Counted from the first letter of the stretch, positions 17,224 through 31,574 are shown. The stretch is DNA of 64,000 nucleotides from Haliclona indistincta (GCA_964017065.1 OZ024784.1:17465152-17529151), one strand, 5' to 3'. Numbers and translations are program-made. The notes: generated by a model from the sequence alone, not told the origin.

Positions 17224-19921
17224 TTATTCAGTCTTCTCCTCATCATTACCAGTAGCTTCATCCTGCTGCTCTTCACTATCAGTAGATTCTTTATTCTTCT
17301 CTTTTAGCCAGTTTCTCAGGACTTTACACATTGCAGGATCTCCATGTTCCGTGTCATAGTACAGAAAGAAGCGTTCTTCTTGAAACTCCTCGGGAACAAG
17401 CAACTTTGATACCTGTATGAATACACGCACATGACAAGCAAAAATCATTCAAACAAAACATGTAGACACAATTTTACCTCTGAGTCAGTGATAGGGAAGG
17501 CAGTATCAGGATCATGCTTGCTGTAGACATAATGCTGTTTTAAGGGATTTTTTTCTTTCATTCCATAGTTTATTTTTACTGTCTGCATAATGGAGAAATT
17601 GTTAATATTATGTTCATAATTATTATGAATTTTCATAGAAGCATGCAAACCTGCCAAATGCAAGGAATATCCCTGCCTTGTATAGAAATTGTGTCTTCTT
17701 CGGAAACAGGCTATAAAATTGGTGCAGATACCAATGTTATATGTGACAATTGTCATTCTTGTTTACATTTAGTTTGGTACATGCACATGCTCCAATGAAC
17801 TTTGGGAGCTTGCGCTTTTCAACAATTCTCTTCAAAATCTCTCTGACCTGCATTAATGACTATTTATTATAATAAAAGTGCATGCATTATCAATCACCTC
17901 AGACAACCCTTCACGGTTATGTACTCTAATGCAGGGTACCGGTAATTCAGCTATAGCCTCAGGTGTTCCCTGTAAATGAATAGTTACGTTATGTACCCAT
18001 ACTGCATGATGATGATGATTTACTTCAGGATGCACTGTTTTTAGTATGATATCCACGATTGAGTCATCAAGAAGATGAAACATCTCCATGTCATCCCAAC
18101 ATTCCAATATGGACTTGCTAAGAGTTATAAAGATTGACTTAATACTACTTTTAATGAAATTATCTAACCATTTGATTTGTCCACTCTCACCATTTTTACT
18201 GCCGTTAAATTTATAAATAGCAATGTAAAAGATATAATACTCTTACCAATACACTTTCACAAATTTTTGTGCTTCTTTAAATGCCTTTTTGAACCTATAT
18301 AAAAATGTGCATGCATGCACGATAAAATGAAAATTGACTAACAGGTATTGCACAATCCGAGTTGTTTTATGATGGAAAGCTATCTTGTGCAAGATGGCAC
18401 GTGTGTGAAACATCTCATAGAGATTGTCTATTTCCTGTCACAATAATCTTATATCAAATATGCACGAAATTGGTGTTATTAGCTCACCTTTTGATTTGTA
18501 CAAAGCCGATAGCATGTTTCAGCTGAGACCGGTGGTTCCACTTTAATCACTCGAGCAACTTGAATAAAGCGCCTTTAGTATTTATAGTTACATCTAAAAT
18601 CATAATAATTATTACAATTATGCAATTCACCTCCAATCAAATCTGTTTGGTAGCCCCAGTCCATTACTGTCTCTAGCAAAGTAGTCCATCTTGTCTACAT
18701 CAACGCCAGTTAGCCCATTAGCTACTATCTATTAAGTTCAAGTTAATATACATGTATCCTGTTAAAATAATAATAATAATGCATGTGTACCTCTAGTAGA
18801 TAGATTTTGTTTTCATCACGGCCTGCTTCTTTCAGTTTTTCCTGCATGACATTATGAATTATTCTAAGTTATAGAGTACATTTTTCACCTTCATGAATTT
18901 TATGCAAGATTGCTCCTTCTCTGTCTCGTTTAATTCAGACTTTTTTCTGTGTGTCTCGACATCCTTGGCAATGGTGATCATTGTTTGTATGAGCTCTAGA
19001 TCAGCAGCTTTTTCTAGAAAAGGGTTTTCGTCTTTAAGCCTTTTGTTTTCATTCGACGACCAGAAATTACAGTCGTCCATGAGCTTCTCAAGAATGGCAG
19101 CAGATCTATACTCATGGTGCTCATGGTGCTTAATGGTCATGGTGATAATTGTAGGCATAAGATAACTTAACATTTGATGCATTAAAAATTTACCATATCG
19201 TTTTGTTTGCCATCAAGACAATCATCATACAGATGAGAAAACGGTCCATGCCCTTTCAAGAAAAATATAATAAATAATAAATAAACGGCTGCTTGGTTGC
19301 ATGCATGTACTGACCCAAATCATGACACAGAGCAGCTATCTGGACACAGAAGGCATCTTTTGGTGTTATCAGCAGCTCATCTGGTGTTATCCGCTGCTCA
19401 CCATGAAGCTTCATTAGACCCTTCATTAGTTCCCCAGCAATGTGACAAACTCTGTATGAATTAGTTACAGAAACAAATGAATTTTGAGCTGAAAATCATA
19501 GCAGCAGCACGTAGATCCTTACTTGCATATCATATCATAACTGTAGTGCATGCATACAAGTAAATCATGCTTATCATACCCAATGGAATGTTCAAATCTA
19601 GTATGGACTGCTCCTGGGTATACAAAAGTAGCACCACCTAGATAAGTTTGATTTTAGTTGTGAGAGCAAGACTAATGGTGTATGCATGGTTTACATTGCT
19701 TGATCCTTCTGAGACGCTGGAACTGCGGTGTGTCAATTATCTTTATTAAAGCGCCATCAAGTTCAATAGACCCATGAATTGGATCACGTAATATTTTGTC
19801 CTGCAGTGTAAAGACAAATTCAGTCAAGTCATAACAAATGTGCTTGATTTCAAAATTTTAAATCTAGTACTCTTACAATGTATGAGTTGTTCCAACACAT
19901 GTTAAAAGGATGTGTGTGCAT
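17224..19921 (-). CDS. SAMHD1: SAMHD1-like dNTP triphosphohydrolase without SAM domain
   Basis: SAMHD1 cleaves dNTPs to nucleoside and triphosphate, limiting the dNTP pool. A first exon (ATG at 19921 or 19900, ending NNSYI) joins [35 protein letters not shown]. The HD motif residues are visible: [15 protein letters not shown], then [11 protein letters not shown], and [13 protein letters not shown]. Downstream are a helical region ([17 protein letters not shown]) and the C-terminal lobe ([32 protein letters not shown]; human [31 protein letters not shown]). The acidic tail ends NDEEKTE at 17224. About fifteen short introns are present. The N-terminal SAM domain of the vertebrate protein is absent from the visible start, so this may be a minimal HD-only form. 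Vertebrate retroviral restriction should not be assumed for it. Confidence 0.85.
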
Positions 19922-20619
19922 GCTGACAAACATCAGCGTGCATGCACAAACATTTATTTGCCCGGTGTTGGCCTATCTGGTTATACTGCGCGCATGCCCC
20001 GGTATGTATTACTATACAGCACTGTCTATACACTCTGTGATCTAGCATTCGAGATCGAGGCGCTTTACATGTGACTACTGCAACATAGTTTTATACGCAT
20101 GTGATTACCATAGCCTATAACAGTTAATAACAGAGCCAAGTAGCCAACAACTACAAGATATATCATGCAGTACAGCATTATCCATGCAATGCGTCATCAT
20201 TTTCTATAGCCCGGCTTACGTGTATTTTCTCTCCTGTCGCCATTCTCCAACGCGTTCTTCAAGTATTCACAGTAAACAGAAACAACGGTCCGAGCGACTC
20301 TGCAGCGAGCAAACCAGACGCGTAACCTGCGTAAAATATTATTATGGTCGCGTATGTCGCGTGATGATATGCAATTATAATACTAGGGCAATTTTGTATA
20401 AGAATGATTGGCATGGGATTGCAATGACATTTTTCAATGCCAATCTTCTCAATTCATGCCACAACCCCCACAACTCTAATTAAACACCTGCATTGCGGGA
20501 ACTACATAGTAATTCTCAATTCATTTCGTCTTAACATAAGTGTGAAATTCAAATCACACTAGTTTAAGAATTAAAATCACACTTGTATATAGCACAACTG
20601 GAGTGACTGAAAACAGTTC
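19922..20619. other. Intergenic: SAMHD1 upstream and DPP3 downstream
   Basis: The only open frame, on the + strand at 20184-20483, has no recognisable similarity and no splice partners. I treat the stretch as the SAMHD1 promoter region plus the DPP3 3' flank. Confidence 0.4.
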
Positions 20620-23600
20620 TTAGTTCCAATGACAACGATCTTTCGACCATAGTGACTCTAGATCATGATGGTAGCCGGGAAATTGCGCCAGATAGGATGT
20701 GATGATTCCTTCAGGAGTGGTTTCAAAGTCCTTCAGCTCTACCTTTCCATCTTGATAAAATAACAAATTTGTAACCATGGTGATATGAATGTATTGTCTC
20801 ACCACTCCCAATGCATGTGTGAGGCTGTACAAACATCCTACGCGGCATCTTCCTAGCTAGTACAATATTCCTCAGAGCAAGGTGATCCTCCGTAACACTG
20901 GAATAGTCAGTGTAGAGGGTCTCACCAGCAGAGACATTAGCTGTAGACCTGTACACCTAATAAGAAGGAAAGGCAAGGAATCAAAGACAGGACTATGATG
21001 GTTCCTTACCTGTAGTTTGTTGAGGAATTTACCAATGGCTGGTTTACCCACAGACTCAATCCTAGTTCGTTCCAAGTGCACAAGCAAGTCAGGTTTGCCA
21101 TCCTCACTGTTTGTGATCTGCTCAATACTCACTAGGTTCTCACACTCCAGCAACACGCGTAGAATCACATATCGAGCTTGCATGTGAGCCTAAAAAAGGT
21201 AAAATCAAAGCGTAGGCATTCTGTTAGCAACTGACTTGTCCCCATTTCTTGGTTTCTGGTGTAAAGTACTCCAATCCAACGAGTCCTGCTCGAACCATGT
21301 TCAACCAGTTTACAAATATGATGTCGTCAGCAGCCGATCCCTCGTGACCAAATATACTGGTGTGTGAGAATATGACAGCAAGCAATGCTGGTGTACATAA
21401 AGTACCTCAGTATCTCTCTGTCACAGCACAGATATATTCCCACGCACTCTGCTCGGCACTCCTCATACGAAGAAGCTACAGAACTGAATCGAGTGTCGTA
21501 CGTTTCACTAGGACCATACCAGCTAGCTATCTGCAAATAAATGAACAATGACCATACCATTACGTTTTTATGTAAACACCTTTCCACCAGTCAATGGATT
21601 GATGACTTTGTCTTTATCAAAGTTAAACTGACCCTTGTCATCCTAAGACAAACCGTGTTAGTGCAACAACTTGAGAATCTGTGTAAGAATTCGTACTTGT
21701 TTAAACATCTTGCCTGACCCGTGACCAAGTAACTCGTGAAGTCCAACCTGTACCTCAAATGATGCTGCTCTAAGCTGGACATACACGTCCTAGTAGAGAG
21801 AGAAGGAGAGGAGGAGTGAGTTGATAAAATAATCAGTGTCATCCAGACCTGCACTTCAGGTGGTACAAAGGACACTCTCTTGTCTCCGGCAGCTGCCGAC
21901 AACACATTGCCTAGTGACACATTCTTGAATCCCTCGTCTTGACGAATTTCATCATCTGACAAAAAACGCTCATAGTCATAATACAGAATATTGCTAGCTT
22001 CATACAGTTGGGTATGTTGATGCCTGCCGGGATACCACTGGAACCAAATGCTAACACATCAAGTGAAGTGAAGTCAGGACGCAAGAAATGGTCTTTCTCA
22101 AACTCCTTGGGCCAGGGCAGACGGCAGAGGAGGTCTTCAGCTGACGACACAAGCTTTCCAAACTTAGCGCTCATAGCCTTGTTGACGACAGCAACAAATC
22201 CTACAATGGTATGATGGATACAGCACTTGGATGTCATCATGCCTTACCTTCATACTCTCCTCTCACACCAAATGGATCACGATACGACTCAATGAATCCA
22301 ATATATCTGAGATAGAAAAATTATTCATCATTCTCACATATTCTCTTCGCATACGTTTCCACTACAGGTCCCTTGTTCTTTATCCACTGACGAGAGCCAT
22401 CTTTGTGAGCATTCAGTGAGCCTGTCTTGAAGCTCCTGGCGTAGTCCTCCAACATGGCTACTTCAAAGCTATTGGCAGCATACTCCTACAAACACAATAC
22501 TTGTAGTGAGCCTGAGCAAGCCCTGTAGACAATTTGTACTGTTAAGATTATGCACACAACCTTAGCCTTTCTCAGATTGTCCTCCATTCTCTTCATAAGA
22601 GGAGCATAGTCTCCTCTGGTAAGCGTGATGGACGCTCCCTTGTAAGTATGAGCGCCCAACATGGCAGCCATTTCATCTTCAGGACCACATGACTCGGCTA
22701 AAGATCAGACAGTCACAAGTACAGATGCTGGTATAGCAGCTGCTTACAGCTGGTCACAGAGGAGGCTAGTCTCAGCTCATACTTAGTTTGACCATCTTTA
22801 ACAGTCTTGAATGCTCTAGTGTTATATGGTTCCAGTGACTAGAATATAGAGCGTGAATGATAGCATTGGTCTAATGCAGTTAGTCAGCACCTTCTCTAGC
22901 ATGAACCCCTGAATGAGAGAGGCATCTTCACGAGTGAAGTTCTGTGAGTAGTACGTTGTGATTCCCTAATTTTGATACAAAAACACAGTAAAATACTCAG
23001 ACAGTTATTCGTTTTGAATATCGTACATGTACACACTGATCATCCCTCATGCATCCTTATGTGAAGTGTGTACTAGTTAGGATGGGCTCTGTCAAACACG
23101 TGTTACACTTGTATAAACAACATTTCATGCAGTCAAGCAAGCAACAGCAGCATTACAATAAGCGACATACCTGGGGAGGAAAGCCCAGCTGCCTGTCCCC
23201 ATCGTTCAGTGAGTACAAGCGACCGGACACAGCAGCCCACAGCTCGTCAATGAGACGACCATCTTGCTTGTATGACTCACTGGCAGTTATGAGTTTGTGT
23301 AGATCGTCTTTCGCTATCCCTGGAACTATTTTGGTATCTCCAAAACTCCGATAGTTGCCTAAGTTATTCAAAAATCCCGCAGCATACACCAGAAATGCCT
23401 GTAAAACCAACATTTTATGTGAATGATTTATAGTTCTTCGTTGACTGACGTTGAACTGTTGGTCGTTGAGACCACATTGTGATGAGGCTGTTTCGCGAAG
23501 AGAAGAGATGCTTTGTGCGGAGAAGACGCGCTGTAGCAGCAAAAACACAGGAGCTGACTCCGGGGAGGTCTGGAGCAGGCAGATGGGGGCTGCCTCCCAC

Positions 23601-23728
23601 GAAGCACGACACAAGTAGTGGGCATACAATCGTTCTTTTTCACCGAGTCCTTCGAATGCTTCCTTCGCGTCTAGCTTGCTGACTGGAGTATCCGCAGGGA
23701 TAGTAAAGTACCTGCGGTCGACAGCCAT
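20620..23728 (-). CDS. DPP3: Dipeptidyl peptidase 3
   Basis: DPP3 is a cytosolic zinc metallopeptidase (family M49) that removes dipeptides from short peptides; in vertebrates it also binds KEAP1. The ATG at 23728 gives [28 protein letters not shown], then [28 protein letters not shown]. Further on are [79 protein letters not shown] and [12 protein letters not shown]. The zinc site HELLGH is at about 21735, followed by GSGKMF, and the third-ligand helix is [11 protein letters not shown]. The C-terminal part matches as [28 protein letters not shown] and [12 protein letters not shown]. Length and order agree with the human enzyme. About thirteen short introns. It is divergently paired with URM1 (87 bp between starts). 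Confidence 0.92.
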
Positions 23729-23815
23729 TGTTGCACGTGCAATAATAAAGGCGTGTCAAATATCTCAACCACACCCATTACCACATGGTTCTAGAAGACT
23801 AATGTAGATCTACAG

Positions 23816-24109
23816 ATGAATATCAAGCTAGAGTTCAGTGGAGGGGCAGAGCTGCTGTTTGATAAGAAGAAAACTCATCACGTGTCACTACCAGATACCA
23901 ACAGCCCATGGACTCTACGATTACTGATTGGTTGGATCAAAGATAACCTACTACAAGAGCGTCCTGAGCTGTTTGTGCAGGGAGACAGTGTGCGGCCCGG
24001 TATACTAGTAATGGTGAATCTAACAGACTGGGCATTGCTAGGTGAACTAGACTATAAAATACAGGACGGAGATGAGGTACTGTTCATATCCACCCTTCAT
24101 GGTGGGTGA
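23816..24109 (+). CDS. URM1: Ubiquitin-related modifier 1
   Basis: URM1 is the sulfur carrier for 2-thiolation of wobble uridine in tRNAs and also a protein modifier. The single exon encodes 97 residues from the ATG at 23816: a beta-grasp fold opening [19 protein letters not shown], then [37 protein letters not shown] and ending LFISTLHGG. The free C-terminal Gly-Gly is the residue pair activated by the MOCS3/Uba4 enzyme. The length is typical. An AATAAA signal follows at about 24116. It is convergent with CFAP69, whose stop is 95 bp away. Confidence 0.93.
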   Translation: MNIKLEFSGGAELLFDKKKTHHVSLPDTNSPWTLRLLIGWIKDNLLQERPELFVQGDSVRPGILVMVNLTDWALLGELDYKIQDGDEVLFISTLHGG

Positions 24110-24204
24110 CCTTCAAATAAAATTTACAATCTTGAATGCTATCATGTCATTGAGTTTATTTGCCTGTGTCCTTTTCGGTCAGTTCTGTGAAACAATAATT
24201 GCAC

Positions 24205-27200
24205 TTACATGAGTATAATATAGTTTATGGTCTTGCTTACTGTGGCTGTTGTTGTAGGTGGTTGAATGTTACTGGAATCATTGGGCAGTAGTTTCATTGG
24301 TGTGGTATTTACTGACACATGTCTACCACAGAATACCTTAGAAAAGAGCCGGGACAGTGTGAACACAGACTAGCAATTTTGACTTACTGTCACATTCAAA
24401 TTTGACTGCTCCACTGCGTGAAAACGTTCCCTAAAACATCAAAAATGTCAGTACAGCTGAGCCCAGTACAGTGTTCAGCTTACCCAAGGTTCACTGCACT
24501 TGGTCTAGAGTCATCAATGATAGTCTGTTGATGCTGTCTAGCTTCCTATAAGAATTATTAATAGTCATAGTTAGCGGGTATTTTTCACCTTTAATGTTTT
24601 GTGATTTGAGGTTCGTTGTGTGAACTTGTCGTGCCTCTCTTCTGTTCTCTCTTTGGTCAGCTGTGAGTCTCTTAGCTAGACACATGGTCACATTAGTTGG
24701 TATTGCTATACACATTGTCTATACCTGCTCATAGAATAGGTACTCCTCATCAAGATCCCTTCTATGCTGTTCATCTATTAGCTCATGCTAACATAAACCG
24801 AATGCACTGTAACTATGATGTTGGTTTAGCAGTTTAGCGCCACTAACCTGTTGTTTGATCACTTCCTCGGTCTTCTCTTCGGCACACTGTAGTATTTCCT
24901 GCAACCCCTCCTGATCTGGCGTGATGGGTCTCAGGCCCTCTTGAGCTAACTCACTAGCTAATTCATACCACACCTCTCCTGTCTATAGTAAGAGCATGCT
25001 ACACACTGGTTAATGGTTGACGTACTCACTGACCTTAAAATCCAGGTAGCTTTGTATGATGCACATTGTTATTTTGTCCTCTGTTGTGAGGGTGTCTGAG
25101 GGACATTGGAAGCCCAGTTTAGTGCACAGCGCATAGATCTTGGCTCTCATGTTCTCTGTGACATCCAGTATAGATGGCGATGGCTGGTTAGTTGGTAATG
25201 GAGACATTCCCTGGCGGCTCTGCTCAGCACCAACAAGAGGCAGAGTAGTTCCTGTAATATAGCGCACAATGCAGTGCATCTAGAGGCTGGTTGATTCTAT
25301 ACCTGCCACTGTGTTCATAACATCTCTTGGTACCTCAAGATCAGCCTCCTCTTGACGCCAGAGCTGTACTAACAGTGACCAGGCATTGGACTGGGACTTG
25401 CCTCTCCATGACGTTACATGAGGAATAGCCTGCATGTCAGTTGGTATGCATAATCTCATATATTTATCCTCAACAACACGTTACACCTTGGGATTGTCAC
25501 ATAGGTCCACCAGCACTCCTAACACTAGACCTCGCATGTTCTTTGGTGATACCTTTAAGTACAAACTATAGCAGTATGCTTGACATCTTGCTGAACTGAC
25601 CTGGAGCAGATCTAAGAGAACAAACACTCCTTCATTCTCTAGGAAAATGTCCTCCACCATGTTATTACCAACCACAGCACACCTGACAAGAAAAAATCTC
25701 ATCTGTAATATTTGACTATTCCACCATCTTTACCAAGTGCAGTCTGTAGCTGCTAGTAGCAAGCGGTGGTGACCAAGACCACTTGTAAACTTTTGTGGAT
25801 CTTTCTTGAGGCAATGTATTAGCACATGGATACCATCGTATCCACCAAACAGTTCCTGTGTGACACAAAAATAATTGTAATTTTGTAATACTGAGACAAT
25901 ACCTTCCTGTGCCCATTTAGTTCACACAGACAGGACAAGATGAGCAGGCAATCTGCCTGCATTTCCAACTGCACACAGTTGTCTTCCAATGCAGTTTGAT
26001 CCAAAAACTGCTTCATAAGGCCTGTGACAAGTAACAAGTTGGGCTTGAGGAGTAAGGATCACCCTTACCAATGAGCGCTGGTATGGCTCCTTGCTCATGC
26101 AGGTCCTGTAGCAGTGCCTCGTCTCCAGTATTACTCATACTGAGCAGCAGTCTTAGGCTGTATCTTAGCTGAGATACCCTAGTACCTTGACCGCCCTGAC
26201 CGTGGAAACTGTTCCCAAAACCAGTGAAACTACCTAGAAGACCAGCATCACAAGTTGTACGTAACATTAGTCACCGACCTTCCATTTTGTTACACCATTC
26301 TATTAGCAGCAGTATCCTAGTGCTACCCTGACAAATCATATAATCTTCAATACATTGAGGACTCAGTATTGATAAGCAGGAGAGTGCCTGTAGATACACA
26401 ATCCACTAATACAGCTGATATATTGATCAGGTACTGACCAGTAGTTGAAGCTCTTCATATTGTGCTAATGTCCACTCACTGGTCACTTTGTCATTGGCTG
26501 CTACATATGAGAAGAAAGCTCTGGGTATTTTCTGCTGTGACAACACCTAGTGACAAATGGAGTATTAAATCCACTACTTTTAGGGTTCACACACTGACTT
26601 GTACTGCAGCAGGAGAATCATTGCTTAGTGTTATGAGCAGACTCATCAGTGACCTCTTTAGCTCAAAGTCCTCATGCTCTTGAGTCAATTTGAGGTTTCT
26701 TGTTGCATCACTTGGTAATCGTCCATCTGCAACAACAAGCATGCGATCACGTAATGTTCTACTGTAGTAACATGCCTTCGGAGAAAGTAGTGAATTGACA
26801 GAGTTCTGTCAGAAAACCAGTTTCCTAATACGCAAAATGATTATGATTGTGCAGTGATGACGAGAGTAACAACTGACCACAAATGGAGCTCCAGGACATA
26901 GTGCAGCAATCAATGAGATTATCATGAGGAGATCGTTCCTCAGCTGCTTGTCCTGCTGGCTAGTAGCAGTCACCATGAGGCTTTTGAATAGTTTCTGAAG
27001 TATTCTAAAAATATCAATTCAGTGAACATAGAATGGTGTCACGTTACACGAGGCTTACTTTATGCACTTGAAAGTACCAAGTTGTTCGGCAACCTGCATG
27101 TGACATTATAAAATAGTTTGCCTGAAGTAAGCTATGCTCTATACCTGTAGTTGAGATCCATGCTGTAGTAGATTCCAGATAACCTCCACTCCAATAAACA

Positions 27201-28265
27201 TTGCTTTAGGTTCAGATGAAGACAGGCAAGTGCACACTGAAGAAGCCACACCTACCAACAGCATATGGTTGCAGTTGGTAACTGAGGAAGAGCATAGGTA
27301 AAATTGCTATCAAATTTTAGAACCGAGGTTTTCACCATTAGTAGACAGCATCAGAATAGCATCGAGAATAGGCAAGCAAGCATTGCGACTTTCAGAAAAT
27401 CGCTGTAGACTCTGAAAAATCAATGCTGAAGCAGAGACGCGGTATCTGATTCACTGTACCTCAGCAATGTACTTTGCTACAGAACTTCTCTCTATCAGCA
27501 CTGCATTGTAGGTCCTTCTGGTTCCTCTGAGCTCTGAAGCAGAACATGATCACACTGCTGTGGATTCAAAAGTACAGCTGTACCTGCAGGCAGAGTGATG
27601 TTCTCCTCCTTGCTATGATCATCAGAGTAGAACGATGCTACAGCTGAAGCAATCTCGCAACAAACTGATGCCGGACACTTAGACATCATCTTCCCAAGCA
27701 GTATAAATGTCTCAATGACAGTAGCAGCATACTTAGTCTCATCTGAAGTCTTTTCCTTCAGAAACGGCTTTCTGGATAGCAATGTGCAAAAAATTACGTT
27801 TGAAATTGTGCAGATACCTACTACCTGCACACGTGAATGATTCTACAGATGGACTCTTCATATTCAGAATAACGTTGAACTCTCTCCACACACAATTTTA
27901 ACAGCTGACTTAGACTAGAGAGATCTCTTAACATCTGAACAGTATTAATAGTCAAGGGCATTATAACAATAGTGTAGGACCATTACAGTAAAATTAATGA
28001 TGATTATAAATTGGATACATAGCCTTGTTTGTAGTTGTTGGCGATTCTGTTCAAAGCTCTGACATGTCTCTGCACCATCTCACACTGAAACAATATATTG
28101 GATTATGTGCACAACGCCAGATAATATGCAAATTTGAAAACAGTGCCTGAGGCTAGGCCTGAGGCGATTGTTGGATACATAGGCCTCGCTTACCGAGTGT
28201 TTATCTGTCATCAAAGCAATTGCTTTTGATATAGTCATCGTTGTTTTAAGCCTGTCTGCATCCAT
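24205..28265 (-). CDS. CFAP69: Cilia- and flagella-associated protein 69
   Basis: CFAP69 is an armadillo-like repeat protein of motile cilia and sperm flagella (central-pair projection C1b in other organisms). The start is at 28265 (MDADRLKTTMTISKAI), and more than twenty short exons follow. Strong matches to the vertebrate protein are GNSFHGQGGQGTRVSQLRYSLRLL near 26190, LLILSCLCELNGHRK near 25930, DIFLENEGVFVLLDLL with NMRGLVLGVLVDLCDNPKV near 25600, a VTSWRGKSQSNAWSLLVQLW block, SPSILDVTENMRAKIYALCTKLGF near 25130, and RPITPDQEGLQEILQ near 24930. The C-terminus has a charged helix (RLTADQRENRREARQ) and a vertebrate-like tail ending at 24205. The stop and the very last exon are assigned with less certainty. 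It is head-to-head with RIOX1, about 131 bp between starts. Confidence 0.85.
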
Positions 28266-28396
28266 GGTTCTGTGTCTCCACTCAATGCAGCAGAGAAAGC
28301 AGCTTGATTCCGGTCACGTCCAGCAGCGACCGTTTGGTTTCCAAGGCAACAAGTGGCATTAATTGGAGGCACCCACGTGTTGCAGATAGAGTAGCG

Positions 28397-31011
28397 ATGG
28401 CGAAGGTACCAGCTAATCTGTCAGCCTATGCTGCCTTTATGCAAGACCAGGGAGGTAGCCACAAATCTGACGAAGACGAGTGTGACCAACAAACAACCTC
28501 AAAGGTGGTAAATTTGATTGGAACTCATTATTAATTTTACTCTCATTGCAGATGATGTCCTCTGCGTCGAAGAAGCGCAAAGGCTCTCTGAAGAGTAAGA
28601 AAATGCAACAGATTAAACGTTCAAAGGTTCAAGCTATTCGAAACAGAGAACATGTAGCTAATAAACAGGTGTTCAAGCTACCTTCTTGTTGTTTGTTCAT
28701 AATTATTAAGCTTGTTTTTCTATTTTTATAGCTAAAGAAGTCCACCAAGAAAAAGAAGGCTCAAAGGAAGAAAATGCAACAATCTCCAATACCAACAGAA
28801 ACAGCAGTGAAACAAGAGGAGGAGGATCCATTCACTGATTCTGAATCACTAACAGAGGACTGTGTTGAGTCATTACCATCCACTTCACAGCCATTCAAGT
28901 CACAGTTTAACCTGGAGGATTATAATGACAGCCGAGAGGCTGCTCGTGCTCTGTTCGCGCTCGTCATCAAGCCTTACTCTGTAGACAAATTCTTCAGGTA
29001 CAGTGTGCAATTGCTTGTGTAGTACATCTGTTCTTTGTAGTCATGTTTGGGAGAGAAGGCCAGTAGGACTAAGAAGATTGAAACCACAGTATAATGATGG
29101 CTGGTTCTCTACTGAAGAGTTTGATCGAATACTACATCAGGTGTGTGTGCTAGGTCATCATTCACTATGCTTGCCTCCACACTAGGAATCTCTCCAATAT
29201 ACTGTCAATATCAACGTCACAAGCTTTGAAGACGATAAGAGAGAGACCCATAATCCTATCGGTAAAGTGTATCCATCCACACTATGGCAATACTTCAAGG
29301 TACAACAATACTAAGCATCTGTGTGTAGCTCCTCAATTGTTCTGTACTACAGGATGGCTGTTCAATACAGTTTCTCAACCCACAATCCTATTCTCAGTCC
29401 ATGTGGCTGCTAACATCTGTACTACAAGAACAGTTCAACTCATTTGTAGGAGCCAACATGTACGCAGTGCTAGATACTGTTAGTCACATTGCTGAACATC
29501 ATCCAGATACTTGACTCCAGCTGGCACTCAAGGATTTGCACCTCATTATGATGATATCGATGCCTTTGTTCTCCAATTGGAAGGCAAGAAAAGATGGAGA
29601 ATCTATAAACCCAGGTACTGTTTGTCAACTTGATGAGTGCTGCGTGAACAACCGTATGCTATTATCTTGCTAGAGACAGCTCAGAAAGATTAGCCAGAAC
29701 TTCAAGTGGTTAGCTCTGTAGCGATTTTATAATTTTAACGTTTGTTTGATTTCCAACGCAGAAAACTTCAGCGTTGATGAGATAGGTAAACCAATAATGG
29801 ATGTTGTTCTTGAAGCTGGTGACCTGCTGTATTTTCCAAGAGGATTCATTCACCAGGTATATAGCTAGGCCCATCATGGTTACCTTGTATCATTATACCC
29901 TAGGCTACTTGTATGCCAGGCACAAACTCAATGCATGTTACACTGTCAACTTGTCAAAAGAACACTTGGGCCGACCTGTTCGAGAAGGTGAGGTTCACAG
30001 AAAAATTCTCCCAAAAATTAAAAATTTTCTTTAATTTATTAGATGCTACCAGTTGCACTACAGACTGCAATTGGATCAGAACCAGCATTTCGTGCCTCTC
30101 TTCCCATTGACTACTTGAACTACATGGGCATTGTTCATTCGGAAATTGTAAGCTGTTGAAATGCTATGCTTTAGAATCAGTATACCCTGTTGTAGGAGGA
30201 TAGTCGCAAGAAAGCATTTTTGGACAAAATGTCTTGGTTTATGGGTCAAATTGAGTGTCTCTTACCTGTAGAAGCTGCAGTAGATCAGGTCAGCAGTGAG
30301 ACAGTGATTATCACTCATTTGGTGTTCGTGTTGTAGATGGGAGTTGATCAAATTCATTGTGCTCTCCCTCCATGCCTTACTGAAAGTAAGTGCACGCTTG
30401 CATAAGCTACCATAATTATAGCGGGATTTAGTGAATTTAATTTGGTGCCTAGCATTATTGACTACCACACGATTTCTTGATTTCTTCTGCTAATATACCA
30501 TGATTGGTGTCTGCTCATGTATTTAGGTGAGAACAAGAAGTCTGTCTATAGCGGCAGAAAGTCGAGCTTCAGCAAGGATGGAAGCATTGTCGATGAAGTA
30601 GAGATAACACTAGGCTCTAGAATCAAGTTGATACGTTATGGAGCAGTAAGGCAAGTAGATAATAGTGGTTACTTTATGACCAGGTGCACAAATATCCTTT
30701 CAGGTTGGCTGTTGAAGATGACGGTGAACCAACTCTCTATTTCACTACCAACAACTCGCGCGTGTACAAAGCAAGAGAAGTTCAAGGAATGTCTATTCAC
30801 GAGGATGTGAGTGTTCATGAATGTGTTATCATTGTTTTTATTATTGTTTTGTCTCTAGGATGCGCCTGGTGTTGAATACCTAATTCTGAACTATCCTAAC
30901 ACTGTCTGTGTAGCTGAGCTACCAATTGAAGAAGACAACCAAAAAGTTGACCTCTGTTATGTTCTGTACAGGCAGGGATTATTGCTTGTAGACAACAATG
31001 ACCAAATTTAA
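28397..31011 (+). CDS. RIOX1: Ribosomal oxygenase 1 (NO66), JmjC domain
   Basis: NO66 is a nucleolar Fe(II)/2-oxoglutarate dioxygenase that hydroxylates a histidine of ribosomal protein uL2; histone demethylation is also reported. The start is chosen at 28397 ([16 protein letters not shown]). Two lysine-rich exons ([33 protein letters not shown]) give nuclear/nucleolar localisation signals. The catalytic core follows: [51 protein letters not shown] (iron ligands H and D), [12 protein letters not shown] and [14 protein letters not shown] (second histidine). The winged-helix C-terminus ends with [24 protein letters not shown], as in the human protein, and TAA at 31009-31011. The middle exons are interrupted by introns of 50-150 nt. 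Nothing suggests inactivation. Confidence 0.9.
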
Positions 31012-31129
31012 TCACTGATTTAAAATTTATTGCTTGTTAGAGTGAAATTTGTTGAATTTATTACAATAAAATGAGACAGAAGGTGATAAAATACAGAATA
31101 AGTTAGGGCGGAATCTTTAGAGGAATGGT

Positions 31130-31145
31130 GGCTCTTAGAAGAGCC
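31130..31145 (-). terminator. Histone mRNA 3' stem-loop
   Basis: On the minus strand, 25 bases downstream of the H4 stop codon, GGCTCTTCTAAGAGCC forms a 6-bp stem with a 4-base loop and is followed by ACC. This matches the conserved hairpin of replication-dependent histone mRNAs. A purine-rich CTAAAGATT stretch a little further (about 31112-31122) could be the U7-binding downstream element. Confidence 0.9.
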
Positions 31146-31169
31146 GGTTTGAAAACAAACAAAAAAAGT

Positions 31170-31574
<405 letters not shown>

